DNA from: Epilithonimonas arachidiradicis
GTDB lineage: Bacteria; Bacteroidota; Bacteroidia; Flavobacteriales; Weeksellaceae
Assembly (NCBI RefSeq): GCF_003610695.1
Contig: NZ_RAQH01000008.1
Location: 124,001 to 188,000, forward strand
Length of the DNA: 64,000 nucleotides
Direction: 5' to 3'
Shown piece by piece: positions 42,519 through 50,624 of this stretch. A model generated the notes under the pieces. That model worked only from the letters and a program-made list of their open reading frames with translations, ran no database searches and was not told the DNA's origin. A program made the translations under genes and the position numbers. The stretch's first letter is position 1; each line of letters starts with the position of its first letter.

Positions 42519-43805
42519 ATGAAAACAAAACTATTTTTTGCAAGTATGCTGACACTGGCTGTTAGCCAAACAGTTTTATCGCAAACAGATGAATTCGGGT
42601 ATACTTCAGTTAATCTAAGTATGGGAGCTCAATATCAAAATCAAGTTTATTTTGATTTCTCTTCTAACAATATTATTTCACAGCCTGCTACAGGATGGGA
42701 TATTGCTTTTTACAGAAATTCTAGCATGGCATTCGGAGAGAGAGTAAATGATGCTAATAATGTGAAAGTTTATCAGGTTTCTGCTGATCCTGCTGTGTTT
42801 GACACTGTAGTTCCGGGAGATAAAGCTAACTGGGGGGAGCCATTATATAATCCTGATAAAACTGAAGCTTTGGAAGATGGCGTATTCGACAATGCAACAT
42901 TATTGCCTTCGGGAGGACTTAATTTCAGTTGGGGAACTTATGACATCACTACTCACAAAATTACAGGGAAAGTAGTTTTCGTACTAGAATATGGTAATGG
43001 AGATTACTACAAATTCTTTATCAATGAATATTCTGCTGGTTATACTTTCAAATATGCAAAATGGAACGGAAGCTCTTGGGATGCAACCCAAACCAGAACT
43101 ATTGCCAACGGAACAGATGATGCATTCTTCAACTATTTCTCGTTCGCAACAGGAGCAAAAGTTAATAATATCGAACCTCCAAAAGCAAATTGGGATCTGA
43201 TGTTCACGAGATACTGGACCTTCTATAACAATATTATGATGTATCTGATGTCGGGAACAATCCAGTCTCCAAATGTGAGCGTTGCATACGTAAGACCAGA
43301 AACTCAGGCCACTTCTACCTACACAGCTCCTGCAAGCAGTTCATACTCCAAAGAGATTACTACTATTGGTCACTCTTGGAAAGGAACAACAGGATCATAT
43401 ACAGATGCGGTTTACTACGTAAAAGAAGGAAGCAACTATTACAGAATGTATTTTACTTCTAACGGCGGTGCTGCTACAGGTAATATGTATTTCAAATATA
43501 AAAATATTACCAGCGAGTTAGCTGTGGCTGATTTTGGAAAAAAAGGAACTTTCGGGATCTATCCAAACCCAACTAAAGAAGACAAAAAAGTTAACATCTT
43601 GTTTGATGTGAAAGAAGCAGCTTCTAAGAACGGAAGTATCGAAGTATTTGACTTTTCTGGTAAAAAAGTATATGAAACCGCTATCGTAAACCAGTCTGGA
43701 TTCTCTACACAACAAGTTGATCTTAATAGACTTTCGTCAGGAGTTTATGTCGTAAAAATCGCTTACGGAGGACAGACAGAAACAAAAAAGCTTGTTGTAA
43801 AATAA
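42519..43805 (+). CDS. HmuY-family protein with T9SS sorting domain (candidate secreted haemophore)
   Basis: 428 residues. Signal peptide MKTKLFFASMLTLAVSQTVLSQ, no lipobox. Residues 25-335 share block order with the HmuY lipoprotein at 38223: VYFDFSSNNI / GWDIAFYRN / ANWDLMFTRYW / TTIGHSWKGTTG / GSNYYRMYF. The type A T9SS domain follows (IYPNPTKEDKKVNI, SSGVYVVKIAYGG). It should therefore be exported through T9SS and attached to or released from the surface, instead of lipid-anchored. Fur-type operator and position next to hmuR support a haem-capturing role. Haem ligands are not assignable by eye. Confidence 0.8.
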   Translation: MKTKLFFASMLTLAVSQTVLSQTDEFGYTSVNLSMGAQYQNQVYFDFSSNNIISQPATGWDIAFYRNSSMAFGERVNDANNVKVYQVSADPAVFDTVVPGDKANWGEPLYNPDKTEALEDGVFDNATLLPSGGLNFSWGTYDITTHKITGKVVFVLEYGNGDYYKFFINEYSAGYTFKYAKWNGSSWDATQTRTIANGTDDAFFNYFSFATGAKVNNIEPPKANWDLMFTRYWTFYNNIMMYLMSGTIQSPNVSVAYVRPETQATSTYTAPASSSYSKEITTIGHSWKGTTGSYTDAVYYVKEGSNYYRMYFTSNGGAATGNMYFKYKNITSELAVADFGKKGTFGIYPNPTKEDKKVNILFDVKEAASKNGSIEVFDFSGKKVYETAIVNQSGFSTQQVDLNRLSSGVYVVKIAYGGQTETKKLVVK

Positions 43806-43852
43806 GCCATATTTCATAGGTAAATATTGATTGATTTTTATAAATCCTATGC

Positions 43853-43877
43853 AATCACCATTTCGCCGTTGGTGATT
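43853..43877. repeat. Hairpin downstream of the HmuY-like gene
   Basis: AATCACCA and TGGTGATT arms around TTTCGCCGT, without a T tail. It precedes the true terminator at 43925. Confidence 0.6.
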
Positions 43878-43924
43878 GTCATCAAATATTTATCGTGGCG
43901 ATTTCAGATTTTATTCTTTATAAG

Positions 43925-43946
43925 ACCACCTTCGGGTGGTTTTTTG
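43925..43946 (+). terminator. Terminator after the HmuY-like gene
   Basis: ACCACC TTCG GGTGGT stem-loop followed by a T run, a classic strong terminator. Confidence 0.92.
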
Positions 43947-43950
43947 CTTG

Positions 43951-43981
43951 TTGTGATTTGCTTAAATAATGAGTAAATTTG
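43951..43981 (+). promoter_or_regulatory. lipB promoter
   Basis: TTG at 43951-43953, 20 bases, then TAAATTTG at 43974-43981. The start codon is 19 bases downstream. TAGAAATAATTC just after it resembles, but does not match, the Fur-type palindrome. Confidence 0.6.
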
Positions 43982-44000
43982 TAGAAATAATTCAATTACA

Positions 44001-44711
44001 GTGAATTCCATTATCAATAAAAAAGTAGAATTTCAGGATTTGGGAACCAAAGATTACCAGCCATCTTGGGATTATCAGGAAGAATTACTGAAAAAAAACC
44101 TCGAAACTAAAATCTTCAATCGGGAAAATCCAGACCATCAAAAACCCACCAATAATTATCTTCTTTTAGTAGAACATCCGCACGTTTATACACTTGGGAA
44201 AAGTGGCCACGAGGAGAATCTTTTGGCTAATGAAGACAAATTGAAAGAAATCAACGCTACTTATATCAAAGTGAATCGCGGTGGTGACATTACCTATCAC
44301 GGATTTGGACAGATTGTTGGCTACCCTATTTTGGATTTGGAGAATTTCTACACAGACATCCACCGTTATATGCGCGATTTGGAAGAAGTCATCATCCGAA
44401 CTATTGCAGAATATGGACTGAAAGGAGAACGTTCCAATGGCGAAACGGGCGTTTGGCTGGATGTGGGAAAACCTTATGCCAGAAAAATCTGCGCAATGGG
44501 CGTAAAAGCTTCGCGTTGGGTTACCATCCACGGATTTGCTTTGAATGTGAACACTGATATGCGCTATTTCGAATATATCATCCCTTGTGGAATTACCGAT
44601 AAACAAGTTACCTCTTTAAAAAGAGAATTAGAGCGAGAAGTTGATTACGAAGAAGTAAAACAGAAAATCAAAAAACATTTTGCAGATGTTTTTGGTTGTG
44701 AATTGATATAA
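44001..44711 (+). CDS. lipB: Octanoyltransferase
   Basis: 236 residues from a GTG start at 44001; no in-frame ATG offers a better start. Transfers octanoyl from ACP to lipoyl domains. Blocks: LVEHPHVYTLGKSG, NRGGDITYHGFGQIVGYPI, ARKICAMGVKASRWVTIHG (catalytic Lys) and IIPCGITDKQVTSL (catalytic Cys). Monocistronic, convergent to dgt. Confidence 0.94.
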   Translation: MNSIINKKVEFQDLGTKDYQPSWDYQEELLKKNLETKIFNRENPDHQKPTNNYLLLVEHPHVYTLGKSGHEENLLANEDKLKEINATYIKVNRGGDITYHGFGQIVGYPILDLENFYTDIHRYMRDLEEVIIRTIAEYGLKGERSNGETGVWLDVGKPYARKICAMGVKASRWVTIHGFALNVNTDMRYFEYIIPCGITDKQVTSLKRELEREVDYEEVKQKIKKHFADVFGCELI

Positions 44712-44713
44712 AC

Positions 44714-44768
44714 AATTATAGATTTTAGATTGTAAATTTTAGATTGAATTAATCTAAAATCTATAATT
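44714..44768. repeat. 18-base perfect inverted repeat between lipB and dgt
   Basis: AATTATAGATTTTAGATT (44714-44731) and AATCTAAAATCTATAATT (44751-44768) form a long A-T stem around 19 bases that contain another TTTTAGATT. It sits between convergent genes and may act as a weak two-way terminator. Confidence 0.8.
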
Positions 44769-44786
44769 CATAATTTAAAATCTCAT

Positions 44787-46142
44787 CTACATCGTCATTC
44801 CAATATCAATTCCTTTGATTTTTCTATAAAGGTCGGTGGCGAAATTATCCGTCATTCCGGAAACGAAATCAATGACACCAAGCACTTTCTGATAATCGGT
44901 TCCATCTTCATAAAAAAATTGTTTTGGAAGAAGCTTCAGGGCTTTTTTATCATAAGATTTTCTTTCATTAGCAGATTTCAAAATGGATGGAATAAAATGA
45001 TCTAGCAACTCGTACATTACGTTGTAACCAGCATTTTCTATTTCCACAACGGCTTTGTGATTATAAATTTTTTCAATAGAGAAAGTTTCAATATCCTGCA
45101 GCGTTTTATTTTCCGATTTATAAATATCCAAAAGACCTTTATCCAGATTCCCTTCCAGAATTGTATTGAAATTACTTTTATAAAGCTCCACGGATTTATT
45201 GATCAAAGCATTAATAACCTTAGCTCTCAGATAAGAAATTTGCTCATTCTCATTACTGATAGAATTCAATTTTTGCTCTACTCTATTGATATCATCGGTT
45301 TCAGATTTTACCAATTCGAAAAAGAGATTTTTACAATCTGCTGTCGAAACAATTCCCAACCTGTGCGCATCTTCCATATCGATGATATTGTAACAAATAT
45401 CATCTGCCGCTTCTACCAACCAAACAAACGGATGTCTCTTGAAAATATAAGGATCTTCATTTTCCTGGATCATCGCAGTTCCTTTTGCAATCTCCAAGAA
45501 AATGTCTTTCTCATTCTGGAAAAACCCAAATTTTTTACGATGGATAAAGCCTTTCTTTTTGGCAATCGCTTCACAAGGATATTTTGCAATACTTGCCAAA
45601 GTCGCAAAAGTCAGTTGGATTCCGCCTGCATCTTTTCCTTGTTGCTGCTGTGCTAAAACCCGAATTGCATTCGCGTTTCCTTCAAAATTAACCAGATCCG
45701 CCCACTCCTTTTCATTGAATTTCGATTTCAAATCGCTTTCATTCCTGTCAAAATAACTGGCAATCGCATCTTCTCCGGAATGTCCAAAAGCAGGATTCCC
45801 AACATCGTGACAAAGACAAGCTGCAGCAATAACATTTCCAAGATTATGAAGATAAAAACTCTTGGATTCTTCGTTAAGATCATTAGTATAATTATCTTGA
45901 ATAAATTCTCCCACAACGCTTCCCAAACTACGACCAACAGACGAAACTTCCAAAGAATGCGTCAAGCGATTATGTACAAAAACACTTCCTGGGAGTGGAA
46001 AAACCTGAGTTTTATTCTGCAATCTTCTGAATGCCGATGAGAAAATGATTCTGTCAAAATCCCTCTGAAAATCGGTTCTGGAAGCTTTGGTATGCGGATT
46101 ATTTCCTGTGCGTTGATTGGTAAAAATTGAATTCAAATCCAT
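44787..46142 (-). CDS. dgt: Deoxyguanosinetriphosphate triphosphohydrolase
   Basis: 451 residues. HD-domain hydrolase splitting dGTP to deoxyguanosine and triphosphate. Blocks: SRTDFQRDFDRIIFSSAFRR, TQVFPLPGSVFVHNRLTHSL (metal His) and CLCHDVGNPAFGHSGEDAI (HD pair). EAADDICYNIIDMEDAH supplies the second metal Asp. Usual length for the family. Divergent from the nei-like gene. Confidence 0.93.
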   Translation of the reverse strand: MDLNSIFTNQRTGNNPHTKASRTDFQRDFDRIIFSSAFRRLQNKTQVFPLPGSVFVHNRLTHSLEVSSVGRSLGSVVGEFIQDNYTNDLNEESKSFYLHNLGNVIAAACLCHDVGNPAFGHSGEDAIASYFDRNESDLKSKFNEKEWADLVNFEGNANAIRVLAQQQQGKDAGGIQLTFATLASIAKYPCEAIAKKKGFIHRKKFGFFQNEKDIFLEIAKGTAMIQENEDPYIFKRHPFVWLVEAADDICYNIIDMEDAHRLGIVSTADCKNLFFELVKSETDDINRVEQKLNSISNENEQISYLRAKVINALINKSVELYKSNFNTILEGNLDKGLLDIYKSENKTLQDIETFSIEKIYNHKAVVEIENAGYNVMYELLDHFIPSILKSANERKSYDKKALKLLPKQFFYEDGTDYQKVLGVIDFVSGMTDNFATDLYRKIKGIDIGMTM

Positions 46143-46213
46143 AATGGATTCAAAAATAAGGGATATTTTATTTTTAAAGGAATAATATTTGATTTTTCCT
46201 AAAAAAAGTTGTT

Positions 46214-46948
46214 ATGCCAGAAGGTCCATCCATAGTTTTGATGAAAGAAGATCTCGACAAATTTGTTGGAGAAAAAGTGACTACTGCTGTCGGAAATGCA
46301 AAGATTGACAAAGACATTCTTGTTGGTAAAACTTTGAAAGAAATCAGACTTTATGGTAAACAAACCTATTTGATTTTTGACGAGATTAATATCAGAATTC
46401 ATCTTTTGATGTTTGGCTCTTATGAAATTGACGAACAAACAAAACCGGACAAAAATCTTCGTCTGGGATTGAGTTTCAAAAACGGAAAAATGCTTTTCTT
46501 TACTTGCTCTGTCAAACTTTTATCTAATGATTTTCTGGAAACGATTGATTGGGAAGCTGATGTAATGAGTGACCAATGGAATCCTGAAAAAGTCAAATCC
46601 AAATTAAAATCTAATCCGGAAATGATGGTTTGTGATGCGCTGATGAATCAGGATATTTTCTCAGGTGTTGGTAATATCATTAAGAATGAAGTTCTTTTCA
46701 GGATAGCTGTTCAGCCGGAAAGCCTGATTGGAAATCTTCCTGCAAAAAAAATAAATGAGCTAATCAAAGAATCCAGGAATTACAGCTTCGATTTTCTAAA
46801 ATGGAAGCGAGAGTTCACTTTGAAAAAACATTGGAAAGCACATCACCAAAAGAATTGTCCGAAATGCGGAAAACCTTTGACAAGTAAAATCACAGGCAAG
46901 TCCAAACGGAGAAGTTTCTATTGCGAAACTGACCAAAAATTATACTAA
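46214..46948 (+). CDS. nei: Fpg/Nei-family DNA glycosylase with incomplete zinc finger
   Basis: 244 residues. Base-excision glycosylase/AP lyase. N-terminal MPEGPS gives the catalytic Pro2 and Glu3. The H2TH region contains MNQDIFSGVGNIIKNEVLF. The C-terminal finger has C215, C218 and C237, but the position of the fourth Cys is D240 (YCETD). The finger-loop Arg used for DNA contact is present in KRRSFY. Other oxidised-base substrates are possible; the assignment to Nei over Fpg rests on size and start. Confidence 0.88.
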   Translation: MPEGPSIVLMKEDLDKFVGEKVTTAVGNAKIDKDILVGKTLKEIRLYGKQTYLIFDEINIRIHLLMFGSYEIDEQTKPDKNLRLGLSFKNGKMLFFTCSVKLLSNDFLETIDWEADVMSDQWNPEKVKSKLKSNPEMMVCDALMNQDIFSGVGNIIKNEVLFRIAVQPESLIGNLPAKKINELIKESRNYSFDFLKWKREFTLKKHWKAHHQKNCPKCGKPLTSKITGKSKRRSFYCETDQKLY

Positions 46949-47008
46949 AATCTGTTCTTTTTAGCGAAAACTTAGAATTAAAAGGCTTTTATGGATTTGA
47001 TTTGAATT

Positions 47009-47016
47009 TAATTTTG
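47009..47016 (+). promoter_or_regulatory. -7 box of gene 47041
   Basis: TAATTTTG fits TAnnTTTG, 24 bases before the ATG. No good -33 element. Confidence 0.4.
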
Positions 47017-47040
47017 CTTATCATTGGCAAAATTTAGTTT

Positions 47041-47958
47041 ATGAAAAATAAATACTTATTAATTCTATCATTATTTTCATCATTTGCTTTTGCGCAACAA
47101 ACCATTTCTTTTGAAGCTTCAGAAGGTTATACTGCTGGAGATATCAATGGACAAAATGGTTGGGAAGTTACACTTAACAGTGATGATGAGCCAATAAAAA
47201 ATCAAGTCATAACTACAGAAAAAGCTTCAGAAGGAACTCAGTCCATAAAAATAGATGTTGACTTGGACGAAAACTTTCTTTTCTTCCCCATCTTTGGTGC
47301 TGCAAAATTGTTTGACAATGCGTACGATTACAAGAATACTACTGTAGAAATGGATGTTTTTATAACAGAAAAAGAAGCTTCTAATTTTGATTTTGGAACT
47401 TTTGGAATTGTTGACACAGACGAATACATGCCTGTTGCTATTTTCGCTTTTAATTCTTTAGGTGTTTTGGAAGTTGTGAAAAATGAAGATTATCAATACG
47501 AAAGTACCAACTTCAACTGGGAAGCCAACAGATGGTACAAACTGAAATCTGTCACTTCTGAAAATGAAATCAAATTCTATGTTGATGGTGCTTTGGTTCA
47601 TACAATACCGAACTTCTCCAAAACCAATATTACAGGAATTAATCTATTGCATGACAATTTTTCTGGTGGTGCTTACATAGACAATATCAAAATCAATGAT
47701 GAAGTAATGGCGGTTAATGATGTGAAGAAAGGCAACATGAAATTATACCCAAATCCTGTCAAAGACATTTTGAAAATCAATCTATCTGACAACGAAAGCA
47801 TCAGCGAAATCAACATCTATAATGTTGCCGGACAAAAACTGAAAACAGTTTCTAAGCAAACTGAAATTAATGTGGAAAGTCTATCAAAAGGCGTTTATAT
47901 GATTGACGTAAAAACGGATAAAAACAAAACTTACAATTCCAAATTCATCAAACAATAA
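47041..47958 (+). CDS. T9SS-secreted protein with LamG/jelly-roll domain
   Basis: 305 residues. Signal peptide MKNKYLLILSLFSSFAFAQQ. Residues 21-220 look like a concanavalin-type jelly roll (ISFEASEGYTAGDINGQNGW; WYKLKSVTSENEIKFYVDG; GAYIDNIKINDE). The type A sorting domain is about 232-305 (MKLYPNPVKDILKINL, LSKGVYMIDVKTD). A surface or secreted protein of unknown ligand. Single gene with its own terminator. Confidence 0.83.
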   Translation: MKNKYLLILSLFSSFAFAQQTISFEASEGYTAGDINGQNGWEVTLNSDDEPIKNQVITTEKASEGTQSIKIDVDLDENFLFFPIFGAAKLFDNAYDYKNTTVEMDVFITEKEASNFDFGTFGIVDTDEYMPVAIFAFNSLGVLEVVKNEDYQYESTNFNWEANRWYKLKSVTSENEIKFYVDGALVHTIPNFSKTNITGINLLHDNFSGGAYIDNIKINDEVMAVNDVKKGNMKLYPNPVKDILKINLSDNESISEINIYNVAGQKLKTVSKQTEINVESLSKGVYMIDVKTDKNKTYNSKFIKQ

Positions 47959-47963
47959 ATTGA

Positions 47964-47991
47964 AAATCCTGCCACAGCGCAGGATTTTTTA
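47964..47991 (+). terminator. Terminator after gene 47041
   Basis: AAATCCTGC and GCAGGATTT arms around a short loop, followed by T6. Confidence 0.9.
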
Positions 47992-48018
47992 TTTAATTTT
48001 ATACAATATCTTATACTG

Positions 48019-48687
48019 ATGAAAAATGTTATCAATCCGGAAACGCTTAACTTTCTTTCCACACTGGAAATCAATAATAACCGAGAATGGTTTAATGAGA
48101 ACAAGCAGCTTTACCTACAGGCCAAAGAGAATGTTGAAAATGTGGTGAATGAAATTATTTCCGGTGTTTCAGAATTCGATAAAAGTGTGGAACGACTGGA
48201 AGCTAAGAATTGCATCTTCAGAATTTACAAAGACACCAGATTTTCTAAAGATAAAACGCCCTACAAAACCAATATCGGAGCTTCTTTGGTGGAAAAAGGT
48301 CCAAAAACTTTGAATCACGCAGGTTATTATGTCCATTTGGAACCAAGCAAATCTTTTCTAGCCGGCGGCGTTTATATGACCGAATCAAAAAATCTGAAAG
48401 CCATTCGCGAAAAAATCAGTTCCCAAGGCGAAGATTTTCTGAAAATCCTCAACAAAAAATCCTTCAAAGATCATCTGGAATTACGTGGCGATAAACTGGT
48501 AAAAGTGCCGCAAGGATTTGATAAAGAAAATCCAATGGGCGATTATCTCAAATTTAAGCAATACACTGTTTTTCATCAGCTTTCTGATGAAGCTATTTTG
48601 GATGGAGACTTTGTTAAGAATACGGTTAAAGTTTTTAAAGAGATCTATCCTTTTAATCACTTTTTGAATGAAGCGATTAACAATTAA
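48019..48687 (+). CDS. DUF2461 domain-containing protein
   Basis: 222 residues, cytoplasmic. The family blocks LNFLSTLEINNNREWFNENK, CIFRIYKDTRFSKDKTPYKT and HAGYYVHLEPSKSFLAGGVY are clear. DUF2461 has no established function. Followed 23 bases later by the GyrI-like gene, probably one transcript. Confidence 0.92.
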   Translation: MKNVINPETLNFLSTLEINNNREWFNENKQLYLQAKENVENVVNEIISGVSEFDKSVERLEAKNCIFRIYKDTRFSKDKTPYKTNIGASLVEKGPKTLNHAGYYVHLEPSKSFLAGGVYMTESKNLKAIREKISSQGEDFLKILNKKSFKDHLELRGDKLVKVPQGFDKENPMGDYLKFKQYTVFHQLSDEAILDGDFVKNTVKVFKEIYPFNHFLNEAINN

Positions 48688-48710
48688 AAAATTTTATAAT
48701 AATAGTTGTT

Positions 48711-49157
48711 ATGGAAGAATTTAAATTAGTAGGAGTAAAACTCAAAGGAAAAACTAAAAATGAAAACGGACAATCGGGAATAGATTGTGGCAAATTATGG
48801 CAAAATTTCGAGGACAGTAAAATATCTCAACGTATTCCCAATAAAACATCAGATGCCCTATATGCTGTTTATTACGATTATGAAAGTGATGAGAATGGAT
48901 TATTTTCTTACTTTATCGGGCAAAAAGTTAAAAAAGATACCACAACCCCAGAAGATCTTGATGAGATTATAATTCCTGAACAAAATTACCATCAGGAACT
49001 TGCAAAAGGACAAATGACAGGATGCATCTCTGATGCTTGGGAAAGGATATGGAGTTCTGACCTTCCCAGAAAATTTGGTTATGATTTTGAAATTTATGAT
49101 GAAAGAAGCCAGGATTGGGAGAATGCAGAAATTGACATTTTTATTTCTGTAAATTAA
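48711..49157 (+). CDS. GyrI-like small-molecule-binding protein
   Basis: 148 residues. FKLVGVKLKGKTKNENGQ at the start, YAVYYDYESDENGLFSYFIG in the middle and EIYDERSQDWENAEIDIFI at the end follow the SHS2 domain of GyrI/AraC effector-binding (standalone type). No HTH, so it is a ligand-binding or hydrolase-like protein and not a regulator by itself. Confidence 0.78.
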   Translation: MEEFKLVGVKLKGKTKNENGQSGIDCGKLWQNFEDSKISQRIPNKTSDALYAVYYDYESDENGLFSYFIGQKVKKDTTTPEDLDEIIIPEQNYHQELAKGQMTGCISDAWERIWSSDLPRKFGYDFEIYDERSQDWENAEIDIFISVN

Positions 49158-49164
49158 ATTGCAA

Positions 49165-50229
49165 ATGACCTGGAATAATACTATAACGCAAAAACTAAAC
49201 ATCTCCTATCCTATCATTCAAGCGCCAATGTTTGGCGTCACCACTCCGGAGATGGTTGCCGCAGCTTCAAATGCAGATTGTTTAGGTTCTTTGGCTTTAG
49301 CAGATTTAGATGCAGAGCAATGTTTAGAATTAATTAAGAAGACAAAGCAACTGACGAACAAAGCTTTTGCTGTCAATATTTTTGTTCACGAGATTCCGGA
49401 AATCACACAAGAATTAATCGATAAATATTCTAAAACAAAATGTTCCTTAGAAAAATTAGCCCGAGAAAATCAAATTGAAGTCAATCTTCCTGGGATTGAT
49501 GAAATCAAAGTTAATTCTTATCACGAGCAAGTTGATGTGATCATTTCTGAAAACTGCAAAATGGTCAGTTTCACGTTTGGAAATCTGGATCAGCAAAGCA
49601 TTGAGAAATTAAAAAGTAACGGAACAATCCTTATCGGAACTTGTACTTCTGTAAAAGAAGCTTTGATTTTAGAAAAAACAGAAATTGATATTATTTGCGT
49701 TCAGGGCATTGAAGCTGGCGGACACAGAGGAAGTTTTACGAATGCAAATATCCCTCAGATTGGAGGTTTTTCACTTCTATCGCAAGTCCGCGACTCTGTA
49801 AAATCTCCGATAATCTATGCTGGCGGAATTTATAATACAAGAACACTTTTGGCTGCAAAAACGCTGGGTGCGGATGGATTTCAAATCGGAAGTTTGTTAT
49901 TGAATTCAGAAGAAAGCGCTTTGAAAGATTTTGAAAAACAACGATTAAGAAATCTGAAAGAAGATGAAATCACGTTAACCAAAAGCTTTTCCGGAAGATA
50001 CGCAAGAGGCATCAGAAATACTTTCATAGAAGCTGTTGAAAATTCGGATTTCGTACTTCCCTATCCTTATCAGAATAAATTAACCGGCGAACTTCGTAAA
50101 GCTGCGAGGATTCAGAATAATTCAGAATTTGTCAATCTTTGGACAGGACAATCGATTAGTGAGTTCAGTGAAGAATCTACGGCTGTTATTTTAAAAAATC
50201 TGATTAAAGAAGTCGAAAAAAATAACTGA
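49165..50229 (+). CDS. Nitronate monooxygenase-like flavin oxidoreductase
   Basis: 354 residues from the ATG at 49165; a TTG two codons earlier is disfavoured. TIM-barrel NMO/2-nitropropane dioxygenase family, FMN-dependent. Blocks: ISYPIIQAPMFGVTTPEMVA, VQGIEAGGHRGSF, SPIIYAGGIYNTRTLLAAKT and GADGFQIGSLLLNSEES. True substrate unknown. Seven bases after the GyrI-like gene, so likely co-transcribed. Confidence 0.88.
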   Translation: MTWNNTITQKLNISYPIIQAPMFGVTTPEMVAAASNADCLGSLALADLDAEQCLELIKKTKQLTNKAFAVNIFVHEIPEITQELIDKYSKTKCSLEKLARENQIEVNLPGIDEIKVNSYHEQVDVIISENCKMVSFTFGNLDQQSIEKLKSNGTILIGTCTSVKEALILEKTEIDIICVQGIEAGGHRGSFTNANIPQIGGFSLLSQVRDSVKSPIIYAGGIYNTRTLLAAKTLGADGFQIGSLLLNSEESALKDFEKQRLRNLKEDEITLTKSFSGRYARGIRNTFIEAVENSDFVLPYPYQNKLTGELRKAARIQNNSEFVNLWTGQSISEFSEESTAVILKNLIKEVEKNN

Positions 50230-50274
50230 CTAAAACAAAAAAAAATAGAATTGCCTTAAAAAGTTAAATCAATT

Positions 50275-50306
50275 AAAAAATCCTTGTTTGTACAACAAGG
50301 ATTTTT
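50275..50306. terminator. Bidirectional terminator
   Basis: AAATCCTTGT and ACAAGGATTT arms around TTGT, with A and T runs on both sides. It ends both the flavin oxidoreductase gene and the convergent histone-like gene. Confidence 0.88.
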
Positions 50307-50319
50307 GTGTGAGAAGTTA

Positions 50320-50496
50320 TTACTTCTTAGATTCTTCAACAGAAACTTTACGGAAGTCTTTGAACAATTTGCTTAATTCTAAAGCTGATTTTCTTGCTCT
50401 TGTTCCAGCTGCCTTGTTTCCTTTTTCAGCTTGTTGTTCTGCCTCTTTGCTGAAAGATTCAAATTCAGCATTAATCTTTTCGATTAGTTCTTTCAT
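50320..50496 (-). CDS. Histone H1-like protein (Hc1 type)
   Basis: 58 residues, below usual ORF cut-offs: MKELIEKINAEFESFSKEA, then EQQAEKGNKAAGTRARKSAL, ending FRKVSVEESKK. It has the Lys/Arg-rich AGTRARKSALELSKLFKDFRK core of the small Hc1-like family common in Flavobacteriia. Proposed DNA-binding nucleoid protein. Its own terminator lies directly downstream (50275-50306). Confidence 0.85.
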   Translation of the reverse strand: MKELIEKINAEFESFSKEAEQQAEKGNKAAGTRARKSALELSKLFKDFRKVSVEESKK

Positions 50497-50624
50497 AGTC
50501 TAAGTATATAAAAATTAAATTGAAGTGCAAATATAGCAGTTTAGATCAATCAGCAATATGTTCTGAGCACTTTTTGCGGTGGAAATCATAATTTTTTCTT
50601 TGTCAAAATAATCGCTTACCTATT

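Noticed and set aside
43982-43997. Fur-type operator at the lipB promoter
   Set aside because: TAGAAATAATTC looks similar, but an extra base breaks the 7-1-7 symmetry and the second half is poor; lipB is a housekeeping gene.
45057-45656. 199-residue plus-strand frame opposite dgt
   Set aside because: Antisense shadow of a conserved gene, with Ile/Phe-rich composition typical of reversed coding sequence.
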